64,000 bases of DNA from contig JALLLS010000122.1 of assembly GCA_025094145.1 (NCBI GenBank), positions 1 to 64,000 on the forward strand, given 5' to 3'. A program made the position numbers and the translations under genes. Positions 1 through 10,667 of this stretch are shown in pieces (the first letter of the stretch is position 1; each line of letters opens with the position of its first letter). The stretch comes from Spinellus fusiger (Eukaryota > Mucoromycota > Mucoromycetes > Mucorales > Phycomycetaceae). The notes below the pieces were generated by a model. It saw nothing but the letters and a program-made list of their open reading frames with translations, did no database searches and was not told the DNA's origin.

Positions 1-625
1 GTAACAGCTGTGACCAACCATGGCATTGATTTCAGTTTAGTGCTCTTGCCCTATGATAATAATGAGGGTGTCTATCACCTCTTTTGATATTTTACCCTAT
101 TCCAGCATTGAAGTAGTCTCAAACTTTCTTTCTTTTTTTTTTCTTGGTAAAACATGCCCTCATGTTCTTCCTAATAATTTTAAAGGTAGCCCGCAGATGT
201 TCAGTTGAATTGAGATCAGAACTTTACAAGTGTCAGTAAAGAGCCATTGCTATACCATTGGACATTTTCCATTCTTAGATTATTTTACTCACATGGAGTC
301 TTGTGTTATTCTCCTGTAATTGGTAACCGACTCTAAGGTTTAGAATAGAATGACTCTTGATTTAATGGCAGTTGGTTTCTCTCAAGACATCAATGTACTT
401 GTTGGAGTATACCCTACCCTCTACTAAGATCCATCTCAACACTCTCTCTAATGAAACACCCTATACTATCACTCCACCACATCCAAATATCTTTATTTTA
501 AGGAATATCTTCATTGCGTTTTTTGATATCTTGATTGTCATGTTCTCCATTATGGATTCTCTGGTTTGATAGGAGTCATTTACAATAGTCATGCACAATC
601 ACTTTTAGGTTTTTTTTGTCACTTA
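1..625 (-). mobile_element. Degenerate Tc1/mariner element, family C (left end outside window)
   Basis: The sequence is a decayed relative of the elements at 26953-27640 and 58532-59866. All three share stretches about mapping a 'bottom-strand' transposase, including the region complementary to a SPDLNPIE-like patch near 195-215. The right end near 618-625 reads TGTCACTT, a worn version of the GGGTCACTT terminus of the better copies. No reading frame survives. The left end lies outside the window. Confidence 0.6.
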
Positions 626-1051
626 ATCTAAGCTTTAGTGAATACTAATTTTTCAAAATTACACCATTTTAAAGACATCAATATTTGAATTAAGAGGCTA
701 AGCCTTTAACTGACAAATGAAATACTATATAAAAATATTATTTCAGAAATAGACCTATAAATTTCATGACACAGCATGAGTACTAGATATAAGTTTCTTT
801 ATACGTGCGATCTACCTTATGAATATAGTGTGTAATTATTCAGTGTCAATATATGAATATAATCTTTAACTATAATCCTATTTTAAATATATCTACCTAT
901 ATATTATACAAAATATATTATTCTATATTATTATATGCATTGATATCTTTGAGTAACTTCTATAAACACGACGTGAAAAAAGAAAATATAAATTAGACTA
1001 AGAATTTTTCTTTATTATTAAAATCACTTTTTTTTATATTATATAACTTCA
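626..1051. other. AT-rich upstream region of P450 gene 1
   Basis: No gene is visible in these 426 bases. They are extremely AT-rich. A TATATT/ATATAA stretch at about 1037-1046 lies just before the start codon and could be a TATA-like element. It differs from the upstream DNA of the second P450, so the duplicated unit does not include this promoter. Confidence 0.4.
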
Positions 1052-3003
1052 ATGGATATTGTTAAAGAAATTTTAGTCGGTCATAATAACATGATTACTC
1101 TTCAGAAGTTTAGTGTAGCAGGTGGGGCTGCAGTAGCCATTACTGCTCTATTAGCTCTTAAGTATCCCAACCGTGTCATCTTTGAAGAACGCCGTAGAAA
1201 TATCTTATATATGTCTGGAGGCTTACCCTTTATTGGTCATATCACACATACACTAAATAATATTGATCGTATTTATGACTTCCGTATGGATTTATTTGAT
1301 AATATGAATACCTTGACTGGGTAAGCACCATTACAATATTACAACCCTAGTTTTTTTTTTGCTAATTTTTTCTTGTATCTTTATGGTAAGCTATCTTTCT
1401 TTACTTGCAATGCCTAACTTTGTAATGACGATTGATCCGAAAAATCTCGAACATGTACTAAAAAGTAGGATTCTTGTCTATGTGTCTAAAAATTTCTACA
1501 ATCTGCTAAACTGTGTATTTTCTCTATTAGCAAACTTTGAAAATTATGTCAAAAGTAGACATCTCAGTTACTCTGTTGAGCATCTGTTTGGTCACGGCAT
1601 CTTTAACGCAAATGGAGAACAATGGAAATGGCAGCGTAAGGCAGCCAGTCATATATTTAATGTCAAAAACTTCAGAGATCATTTTACAGAGTAAGCGACA
1701 AATAGACCAAACATTACTATTACTATTACTATTATTTACTAGCATGTTTCTTAAAATAGTGTCTTCATAAGTCATATGGATACTATGCGTGAATGCATAC
1801 TTGATAAGGCTGTTATCAGTGGTGAGCCTATTGATTTTCATGATGCCATGTACAGATATACACTTGATTCATTTGTTCTGTAAGTACAATCATACAAACA
1901 TTGTATGCTGATTAGATATACTGTAGCATTGGATTCGGAGTTAGATTAGATGCATTAAAAACAAGTGAGGTTGTTCCTTTTGCTGAGTCATTTGATGCCT
2001 GCCAAGAATATTCTTTTGAAAAATTGATCAATCCTTTCAGCAAATGGATGAGAATGTTTAGAGAAATCACCAGACCCAATGAGAAAACTGTAGATCAGCA
2101 CATAAAAACAGTAGATGGTTTTGCTAGTGATGTAATTAATGCTCGCCGTCAACAAAATGCCAATGGAGAAGAGCACACCGACTTATTATCTCGTTTTATG
2201 AAAGCAAAGAATGAGAAGGGTGAAACTCTCAACAACAAGGAACTACGTGATACTATTCTCAATTTTATTATTGCTGGTCGAGACACCACAGCACAAGCCT
2301 TGTCATGGCAGTTTTACAACATTGCATTGAACCCTGATGTAGAGAAAAAGCTTTTGGATGAGATTAACAATCATATTAACGATGAGAATATAAGAGATTC
2401 TGCTTTACTTTATGAGGTCGTCAAGAATATGATTTATGCTCACGCAGTGTGAGTAATTGAATAATAGATATATAGAGCTCTCGAGATATATGCTTATTTG
2501 TGTTTTAGATTTTATGAGACATTACGTCTTTATCCATCAGTACCAGAAAACCACAGACTTGCATTGCAAGATGATGTCTGGCCTGATGGTACTCATATTC
2601 TTAAAGGAGATCATATAAGCTGGCATTCCTATGCTATGGGTCGTTCACCTGCTCTTTGGGGTGAAGATGCAAAAGTATTCAAACCTGAGCGTTGGATTAC
2701 ACCAGAAGGCACTTTACGCCGTGAATCTTTTGGATTATGGCCTGCGTTCCATGGTGGACCAAGAATATGTCTTGGTAAGTCATGTTTCTATAGGTTTAAA
2801 CATTGATGACTTTGATACCCTGTCTAACACTTTATATAATGTCTATAGGTCAGAATTTTGCCACTCTGGAAGTATTGGTTGCCACAATTTTCCTTTTGAA
2901 GCATTACAAATTCACTATGCTACCTGGCCAAGATATAACATATCGATTATCCTTGACTTTACCAATGAAAAATGGCCTGAAGATGCATGTGGAGAAAAGA
3001 TAA
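1052..3003 (+). CDS. Cytochrome P450 monooxygenase, copy 1 (CYP52/CYP86-clan type)
   Basis: Seven exons by splice signals and phase: 1052-1320, 1391-1464, 1531-1690, 1772-1879, 1927-2448, 2509-2774, 2849-3003, giving 517 residues, normal for a fungal microsomal P450. Residues about 19-40 form a hydrophobic membrane anchor. Exon 2-3 splicing restores the KTNFENYVK motif. The I-helix AGRDTTA starts near residue 319, the ExxR (ETLR) near 381, PERW follows, and the haem loop FHGGPRICLG carries the axial Cys near 465. AGRDTT plus this haem loop is typical of the fatty-acid and alkane hydroxylase clan (CYP52, CYP63, CYP86), so an ER-bound oxygenation of a hydrophobic substrate is likely; the substrate itself is inference. 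All signature residues are present and there is no internal stop, so the gene looks functional. A LINE fragment sits 27 bp after the stop. Its twin is at 10668-12618. Confidence 0.93.
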
Positions 3004-3029
3004 TCTATTTATTGCTACTATTGATACAG

Positions 3030-4059
3030 TTCAAAGTATTTTTATTTTTATTTTTGGGCGTGATTTGCTATTCGTGCATTGGGCATATTAGCCACCCTAT
3101 GAGAACTTTTGAAAGAATAAGAATAAACATATAAACATATAAACACTTCAAATATAAAAGTGAAAAAGAATGAATGCAAAGAGGAAGAAAAAAGAAGAAT
3201 AAGATAATACAAAACCTCAAATGAGGGGAAAAATGAGGAAAAATGAGAAATTATGGTAAAATGAGAATTATGAATAAACATCCAAAAGGCCATAAAGTCA
3301 GCAAGGAATCCAGGACACCAAAAAGATAGCCGTTATCATATGGCAATTCGAAGTCCAAGGAGGGATACTTAGAGCAACTTGGACAATCCTGAGAATATAT
3401 GTAACAACTACACTAGCAGCTTCTGGCTTTGCCAAACGGGTTAAGAATGGGTGGTAGAGGAGAGATCGGAGAAGAAGTGAGGATACAGCGTCTGTTGCTG
3501 AAGGAGTCTTTGCACTCTATGGCGGCGTTGGCATTCCCGCTCAACACACCCCATCAGTAGCCTCAATGAGTAGGCTACCAGCTGATGGCTCTACCTTAAA
3601 GTCTCGATTAGACGTGGCTCGATCAATGGCTTGCAGCAGTATTAACAAACTGGGCCAGAGATCTCGTCATTTAACAAAAGACAACCGTACTCGGCAGAAG
3701 ATTTAGACAATAGTCAATGAGATGAACATCGTGTGGTGGGGTAGGAACTAGGAAGAACAAGAACATGGAGCGTTCATGATCGACGAATGTGCAAGTGAGA
3801 AAGTGGTCCCGATCGGCAGATGGGTTGCCACAGTGGCAAGGAATTGAAGATGTTGGTGGTAACCAAGCAATCCTCCATTTTAATAGATAATGTCTTTCTT
3901 TGCGCGTGCACGGTAGTAGAAGAATTGGATCCCAAACAGTTCTACATAGTCCACGGGCTACCGTCACCAGTAGATTCTTGCCATGCACTAGACTAGTAAT
4001 TTCACTTTGAAGACGTTCAAGATAAGCTACTCTTAATGGATATTTAGAAGGGTTGTGAG
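3030..4059 (-). mobile_element. LINE-A, 5'-truncated copy
   Basis: Antisense copy of the last kilobase of the LINE at 15314-19361, from the region matching about 18345 to the 3' end. Bases 3671-3988 still encode part of the ORF2 C-terminus with the CxC...H...C zinc motif (PCHCGNPSADRDHF). The 3' UTR and the terminus (TACTTTGAA on the element strand) are intact. It lies directly after P450 copy 1 and is missing after copy 2, so it arrived after, or differently from, the gene duplication. Its 5' end is 17 bp from the tip of the Tc1 element at 4077. I found no convincing target-site duplication. Confidence 0.88.
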
Positions 4060-4076
4060 TTCATTAGAGTAATGTA

Positions 4077-5774
4077 CAGTGGCTTTCAATAAAACAAGGA
4101 TAACCTTTTACATTCCAATATGCTTCTGTAATAGGAAATAATTATTCTTTGTAATAAAAACACGCATTAAACACACATTAGAGACTTGAGAATTGGATAA
4201 AGTATAAAGAAGGTTAACAGGATATTATATACATATTTATTGGGTGGAAACACTAAATATTAACGGTTTCTACCCTTGGCCTTTATCACAGCCCTACATC
4301 TCTGATGTATGCTATTGATGAGGTTGTTGGTAACCTCTTTGGGGATATTATCCCATTCTTGGACCAGGCGAGCCTTCAGATCCTGGAGGGTGATTGCTGG
4401 GGTCATCCTCTTGCGGACTACTCTGTCCAGCTCCTCCCAAATATGCTCCATTAGGTTCAGGTCAGGGCTTTGAGAGGGCCACCCCTCCATTGTGGCAATC
4501 CTCCTCTCATCCATCCATTTCCTAGTCTCCTTACTAGTATGGCAACTGGCATTGTCCTCTTGAAGATCATAGCCTGCCACTGGATTTAGTGCCGAAAGAC
4601 AAGCCAGCTTGGGGCAATAGGTTTCTTCTAAAATACTAATTTAATTGTCACTATTGATGGATCCCTTCACCATGACAAGTCTACCAACACCTTCAGAAAA
4701 AAAGAACCCCACTACCACTAAACTTTATCGTCGGCTTCATATTCTTTGGGAGCAGTCCTTCCTTCTTCCTGTGCACCACCCTGTTGCGGTGGTTGCTTGA
4801 GATGAGCTGAAACTTGGAATCATTGGACCAGATGACTGTCTTCCATTCTTCTTATGCCCAGTGGAGGTGGACTTTGGCAGAAGCAAGCCTCAACTTCTTG
4901 TGTTTATTGGTGAAGGAAGGTTTCTTAACCACCCTGCAAGAAGACAGGCCAAGCTTTTTCATCATTTTTCTGAAAGTGCTCATGCACACTTTGGTGGCCA
5001 TCTGCTTGCAAAGTTGATCTATTGTCTAAAATGAATCTCTTTTCATCTCACATAAAAAATCTCTCTCGTCCCTCTCCGTCAGAATAGACTCGTGCCTAAA
5101 GCCCCTTCCTGCTTTGAGACAGTCAGTTTTCCTATATCTCTTCATGATAAGGCTAACAGCGTAATGACTGACACCAGATATGACTGTAATATCCGTTTGT
5201 CTGGTACCATGTTGGGTGGCCTCGTGAATAATGAGTTTACAAGGAGGGATTATTACTATCAAGTATATACGGTATACAGGTTATCCTAGATTATATGCTG
5301 TGATATTGCCTAAAAATATTATGTAAATAAATGTTGAATTTTGTCATAATTTTATATCTAATAATACAATAATAATGTTTCATATATAATGGAATATATA
5401 TCAATATACCATCAACTGTTAGTATATACCAAAAGAGTTAGTGATATAATAGACATTCTAGCAATACACTAATTTATAGGTATTTTTATTAGCCTATTTT
5501 TAGATTGAAAAGCAAAATAACTGTATTAATAAGATGTATAATATATTCATTTAAAATACTTTACATGTTTTAAATAGCAATTATTCCTCAAGTAAAGTCA
5601 TCAATTTTTTTCTTTCTGTTTCTAATAGGCATAGTGGCTTGTTTGTTAATACTAGACATAATAGATGTTATAGCAGAAAAATAAGGAATAAGGAATAAGT
5701 AAAAAAAAAAACTTTTTTTGAACAAAATAATGGTCAGAAAACAAATTATTTTATAGAGTTTACACTGGACACTG
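4077..5774 (-). mobile_element. Tc1/mariner element, family A, copy 1
   Basis: Both ends have the Tc1-type CAGTG terminus next to a TA target (TA at 4075-4076 and 5775-5776). The bottom strand encodes a transposase from about 5262 (helix-turn-helix part) down to 4260 (DDE part). The element is nearly identical to the copy at 48743-50454 from 4454 rightwards but clearly diverged to the left of that. About 340 bp (roughly 5250-5590) look inserted into the N-terminal coding part, because the homologous Tc1 at 14286-15304 joins the two flanks directly. Confidence 0.85.
4260..5262 (-). pseudogene. Tc1-type DDE transposase pseudogene
   Basis: The N-terminal helix-turn-helix section reads ...TDITVISGVSHYAVSLIMKRY (5262-5026). 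The catalytic C-terminal section (4580-4260) has EDNASCH with the second Asp and SPDLNLMEHIW with the third acidic residue. The middle is broken by stops and frameshifts. The motif that normally reads WSDESKF is WSNDSKF here, so the first catalytic Asp appears to be Asn. A 13-bp deletion near 4711, compared with the sister copy, adds another frame change. It cannot make active transposase. Confidence 0.85.
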
Positions 5775-5842
5775 TAGTAATAGTAGTAGAAACAGATGTT
5801 TGTACTTGGCTATGCTTTTTGTATCTGGATCTACATTCAAGC

Positions 5843-6556
5843 TGTGATTATTCAGACAAGTAGAAAATAAAGAGACTGAACAAAGATAATTTTTATTAAG
5901 TGAAGAGTGGTTCATTATTTATACTTTTTGTGGGTGCTTATCTTTCAGTGGCATTCTACCTTTTGGTAGTTAATGATTAGTCTATGGCATGTGTCATGTT
6001 CCGACTTCAATCCAAAGATTCTCCATGAATTGGTCAACATGATTAGTATACTGTGACATTCAGAATACTCTATGAAAGCTTGAGTGCACACAAGTAACAT
6101 AGTACATCTCTGTATCAATCTCACTAATGAGTTGTAACTATAAATCAACCTTCTAAGCTCAGTGTACCATCACGCACTTAATAAGAGCTACCTTCATCTA
6201 TAAATCCTTAGTGGATTAAATAAGACCTATCAAAGGCAATTAAAGTGAAGACACATAATAGATGGCTCTATAATGGTGTGCTTATTCAATGAACCAACTA
6301 TAAGGCTCCAACATGTAGTCTACCATTAGGTAGAACACCTACACCAATGTAAACTACCATAGGATAGATCATCTACACCAACCATACGGTTGTATCTATC
6401 AATAAGCTATGCCATAGACTAATCATTAACTACCAAAAGGTAGAATGCCACTGAAAGATAAGCACCCACAAAAAGTATAAATAATGAACCACTCTTCACT
6501 TAATAAAAATTATCTTTGTTCAGTCTCTTTATTTTCTACTTGTCTGAATAATCACA
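5843..6556. repeat. 714-bp LTR-like element with long inverted ends, copy 1
   Basis: The element starts TGTGATTATTCAGAC and ends GTCTGAATAATCACA. The first 140 or so bases are an almost perfect reverse complement of the last 140 (5843-5980 against 6420-6556). Each arm carries a TATA-like TATAAATAATG and a polyadenylation-like AATAAAAATTATC, as expected of an LTR promoter/R region, but mirrored. The interior holds several short palindromic units of the type ACCATAAGGTAG. A second, nearly identical copy is at 50523-51236 and a diverged one at 51559-52320. It could be a solo LTR with a foldback rearrangement, a DIRS-like inverted terminal repeat relic, or a non-autonomous foldback transposon. 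Confidence 0.75.
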
Positions 6557-7029
6557 ATGGGGATAGCTGCCATACAGGTGGCTATACAACATGGTGGAAA
6601 AACACACATGTAATTAGGCGCTTTGATTACTGGCCTGCCCAAAGCCCTGATCTCAACCCCATTGAACATCTCTGGAGCTGTCTTGATAAGCTTATCAATG
6701 ACAAGAGGGCCGTTATCAAAAATATCGATGAGCTCAAGACAGCTTTAGAAGAAGCTTGGGGAAATATCCACGTTGATCTTGCCAAACGTTTAGTTGGCTC
6801 AATGAAGGATCGCTGCCAGGCAGTTATTGATGCCAAAGGTGGCCCAACAAAACATTAAATAAAAACTTTTATATTTATATTACTATAGACAATATGTTAA
6901 ACTAACTTTGTGTTGAATTTGAAGTCATTAGTATGTGTTTTGAGGTCGTAACATTTATATCCGTAAGGCATGTTTTTTTTCAGGATTTCAAAAAATAAAA
7001 ATCGTATACTTTCTAATTTTGTGTGACTG
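6557..7029 (+). mobile_element. Tc1/mariner fragment, 3' part of a transposase
   Basis: Reading in frame from the border of the inverted-end element, this strand encodes RRFDYWPAQSPDLNPIEHLW followed by a normal Tc1 C-terminus and stop at 6856-6858. The upstream two thirds, with the other catalytic residues, are absent. The right terminus GTGTGACTG is followed by TA at 7030-7031, as expected for a Tc1 end. The sequence is unlike families A, B and C in this window, so it is a separate Tc1 lineage cut off exactly at the neighbouring repeat. Confidence 0.82.
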
Positions 7030-7065
7030 TAGAATTAGCTATAAAGACAAGAAATAGAAGAATCA

Positions 7066-8540
7066 CCCCAAAACTACAACTCAGTCACTGCATTTATTGT
7101 TTAACATAGTGTGTTAACTATAAGCCCACAGTATTTGCAGTATAACACTGTTTAATAAAGATTTATTATAAGACACATACTGAATTAACTCTAGTAATCT
7201 TTGTCCATAAAATAGAACCAAAATTACTTGTGTTGAGAACAGTGTATTTATTTATTGACTCAATATTCATAATCACCTTAATTATCTCATTGTAGCTGGT
7301 ATTAACAGTGGTGCTCAATTATAAAAAATTATTGTTTCTAATACTGGACTTTAGGCCCAAGGCAAATAGTGTGAATTGTTTGACTTGTAAATTTGACTTG
7401 TGAATTTTGACTTGTGAATTTTATGAGTGGTGTCGGATAATCACTTTCCATAAATAGAACTATCGATCATCCCAGTCAATAGAAACACAAACTGCCTAAA
7501 CGGGACTACATGGTAGAAGATGAGTTAGTTAGCAAGGCGTATATCTAAGGGATGATACTCTATCAAGAGGGGGCTTTTTCATAGCTTTTATTAGTAGATA
7601 GTATCAATTAGAAAAGTATAAAAGAAGTGTGAAAGACCTATTAATAAATATCGGACTTTGTTTACTCTTTGAACTGTCCAGATTTCCTTTGGTTAAAGCC
7701 AGACGACAGTGGAGGCTAGTGTATACATTACCAGAATAGAGATAAAAGTATTATTTGTTTTGATAATCCCCTCCTTTTTTATTTCCCACACTGCACATAC
7801 AACGTAGCACTTAAGTACTCATCAAGATGAGCATAAGTGAGCAAGGTAATGTGCTATTAATAACAGTGAAACAATAGAAGGAAGTTGCAGACACCACTAG
7901 AGGCTATTTTGAAAGTAAAAAGGTAAGTAGTGTCTTCATCTGGGCTTGAGCTCATTGTAATCCATAAGACATAGTACTGACTCTTCTTCTAATAGATAAC
8001 ATATGGCTTATTATTCTCAAGACAAACACTAAGTACAAGGTAAGTTTACTATCTCTCTTGATTGAATTATTACTAATATACTCTTTTCTGTTATTAGATA
8101 AGTTAAGACTCTTCTCAAGTCAGCCTTAGGTGGTCTTCTTCCTTCTATATTATCAATACTGTTTAGGGTGTATTCCCAAGCATAGTAATACATATCCCAA
8201 GAATAAAGCATAAGGCTTTTAGAGTGTATTTACTATTGCTATGAAGGAATACGCCTAGAACAGTAGTAGCTATAGTAATAGTATAGTATTAGCTACAGTA
8301 TTATTAGCTATATTATTATTATAAACAATTTTATCTATTAACAATTTTGTTCATAAACAATATTATTTATTGATAATACAATTTGATATTGATGTATTCC
8401 ATAAAAGGAAATAGAAATTTAGATACTTGCAAACCTTTGATTTTAAATACAGTTCCATAAAAGGCAGCTTTTTTTGTAATGTAAAAGGAAGGAGATATCA
8501 CCGCCTAAAAGCCAGAAAAATCTCCTGGTGTGTACTTAAC
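7066..8540 (-). repeat. Repeat family X, copy 1 (unrecognised, partly coding)
   Basis: Reverse complement of the repeat at 19750-20790, collinear over its whole length apart from a 278-bp solo LTR inserted in this copy. On the bottom strand 7360-7160 encodes a peptide with NTSYNEIIKVIMNIESINK that is kept in the other copy with mostly conservative changes. A second open stretch (8211-8029) contains RRPPKADLRRVLTYLI, also recognisable in the other copy. The outer end at about 8521-8534 reads TCTCCTGGTGTGTA, shared with two more loci. I recognise no protein family. In-frame stops show it is decayed. Confidence 0.6.
7431..7708. mobile_element. Solo LTR (278 bp) with 4-bp target duplication
   Basis: Begins TGTCG and ends CGACA, perfect short inverted termini of the LTR TG...CA type, and is flanked by GTGG on both sides (7427-7430, 7709-7712). 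The related X repeat at 19750-20790 lacks it and reads straight through, which shows the insertion and its target site directly. Internal features are a TATA-like TATAAAAG and CAATAAA-like polyadenylation signals. Decayed relatives seem to lie at 9244-9470 and 10213-10460. Confidence 0.82.
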
Positions 8541-9243
8541 GAGCGAAAAACAACTTTATTATTCCTTCAGAAATAAGAGTCTTTTATACCCTTTTCCTAG
8601 CTATTATTAGTCATCTAGTATACTCGGTCTTCTATATTCTTGGCACTCTCTTGATAGACAATATATGCGCTATCCTAAAGATGTCTCAGCTTTATTACAA
8701 ATGGTATAATACTGTGGCTGCACACCGTGCTACAACCTGCACCCAAACCTGTTTGTTCTTTACTATCACTCATCGGTCGTGGTATATCCAATACCTATCC
8801 TAATCTATCTACTCTCGTATCCGTGATACCATTCCCACACCCCAATCTTTTATCTTCTTTCTCGTGTGATTAGCCAGCCCAACCAGGCCCTAAGCGTCTC
8901 CATTAAGAATGCACGTACCCAACCCTACAAATACTGAAAAAAAATGATGCTAGGAGCGAACAGTTCATTACTTCAGAGTCAGGAATATTACCTAATCAGG
9001 AATATTCAACTGAACTAGACAGAGTATTGGAATGAACGTCCATTACGATGGCAAACAAAGCAATGGTCGTTCCATTTCGAAGAGATTCATTTAGTAACAT
9101 AGAGGTCTACATTCTCTAGAATAAAAAGATATAAAAGACCAAAAGGCATTCAATAAAAAAGTATCTTTATCTTGTTTATTATCGGAAATTGCTAGTGTTA
9201 CTTCTAGCACATTATAATGACTTAATATGTCGTGAAGACTTTC
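8541..9243. other. Intergenic region without recognisable gene
   Basis: No open frame of interest and no clear repeat copy within the window. Base composition is AT-rich, with a slightly more C-rich patch at 8700-8900. It lies between repeat X and LTR debris and is probably old transposon-derived DNA. Confidence 0.4.
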
Positions 9244-9470
9244 CACCATAATGGAAAGGATCACTCTCTTGAGAATTAGGACTCATTTATTGCCAAACTA
9301 AGGACTTCTATGAAATATTAAGGGATGTCGATAGTTCATAGCATTTCGATAAGTTAACCACTGGATCTATACCATTAGAAAAGTATAAAAGACCTATTAA
9401 TTCTATTCAATAAACAACAGAGTTTAACTACACATTCTACTGTTCCGTATACCTTTGGCTTAAAAACCCA
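9244..9470 (+). repeat. Decayed LTR related to the 7431-7708 solo LTR
   Basis: Shares with the intact solo LTR the string TAGAAAAGTATAAAAGACC followed by CAATAAA-like sequence and a CTTTGGCTTAAA-like tail. It also shares GAATTAGGACTCA and ATTAAGGGAT patches with 10213-10460. Ends are not definable. Confidence 0.4.
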
Positions 9471-10212
9471 AAGAAGACACATGACTGGCTTTTTATCTGA
9501 AGTCGTTTCGTATAAACCATATTCCCGTGATCGTATCTCTTCTTAAGGTATGTGGCTGTGTAAAAATACCAAATAATGTATCTTACCAGAAAAGAGAATT
9601 CTAAAATAAAAAAGTGAGGTGTATATCGTAAAAACAATTTTTCCAGAAACATATCTCTATCTTATGGCACCATCTGATTACTATTTTTATGATTTGTTTA
9701 TTAGTGTTTAGAATGTGGAAATGATTTACCATCTTATTGAATTAAAAATAAACTATGTCCAGGAATGTGAAATATGTTGAGTTGTGGCTATACAGCGCAT
9801 ATGTCCAATAAATATTAGTAGAACTTGAAAAGACATTCTTCAGATCCAAGAAAAGGCAAAATATGTGACAGAAGTATAGATGCTTACCAAAGATAAGATA
9901 TAGACAGTGGGTAGATAACAGTAGAAGATAGTAAAGTGGAAGGTAACTTCGGCCTCTAAAAATACACAAGCAGACTAAAAACTCAGTAAATGAAGTTAGT
10001 AAAAAGGTAGATTGGAACCTCATGCAGACATATTTTATTGATTATACATAACTATTCCAGCCTTTATGGACTTGCTTTTATGATGAAGCCATTCTAGCTG
10101 ACATACATTGAGCACTGAGTATATGAAAGATAGGCTGGAATATGAAATTAAAGTGATTGACAAGCTAAACACAAGTTAGCAATTGTTGTGAAAGAGATTT
10201 ACTAGAGTTAAG
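9471..10212. other. Intergenic region without recognisable gene
   Basis: About 740 bases with only weak open frames and no repeated block that I can match elsewhere in the window. Confidence 0.35.
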
Positions 10213-10460
10213 AAGATCATTCTTTTAGGAACTAGGACTCAATAAATGCTGATCTGAGAGAATGATGCTATAGAATATCAAGGGATAATCACAGTTCATA
10301 ATATTCAATGCTATACCCCTGGGACTAAACAAGCAAAAGATTTTTTGTATTTTTTATTCTTAATAATACATGTAAAAAGAAAAGAAAAAAGAAAAACATT
10401 AGAGTCAAATCACATGTTTTACTGTTTCATATACGCTTGGCATAAGCCTCCAAAAAAATT
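10213..10460 (+). repeat. Decayed LTR-like fragment
   Basis: Collinear with 9244-9470: AACTAGGACTCAATAAATGC, AAGGGATAATCACAGTTCAT, then CATGTTTTACTGTTTCATAT and GGCATAAGCC. It ends about 200 bp before P450 copy 2. Confidence 0.35.
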
Positions 10461-10574
10461 ATAATTGTCTAAAAGTTAGCTGGGAAAACTATACTTAATT
10501 CATCACATGCTATAGAAGAAAGTTTATGTATAGCTTATGTAATCATTATCTGATAGGTAAAACTAGAAAGAAAA

Positions 10575-10586
10575 GGTATATAAGTA
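10575..10586 (+). promoter_or_regulatory. Probable TATA element of P450 gene 2
   Basis: GTATATAAGTAG lies about 85 bp upstream of the start codon at 10668, a usual spacing for a fungal TATA promoter with a short 5' leader. P450 gene 1 has a different upstream sequence, so the two genes probably differ in regulation. Confidence 0.45.
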
Positions 10587-10667
10587 GACTGTAGACCCAC
10601 ACAATTAACTATTTTTTAAGCATAAACTCATCTCATTGAACACGCGTTTCTTAACTACTCAATTGCA

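Noticed and set aside
1527..1841. Antisense frame conserved in both P450 genes (also 11142-11456)
   Set aside because: It crosses exon-intron borders of the real genes and is conserved only because the two genes are almost identical there.
3030..4076. Target-site duplication for the LINE fragment after P450 copy 1
   Set aside because: The flanks share only scattered bases (TACAG), not a convincing duplication.
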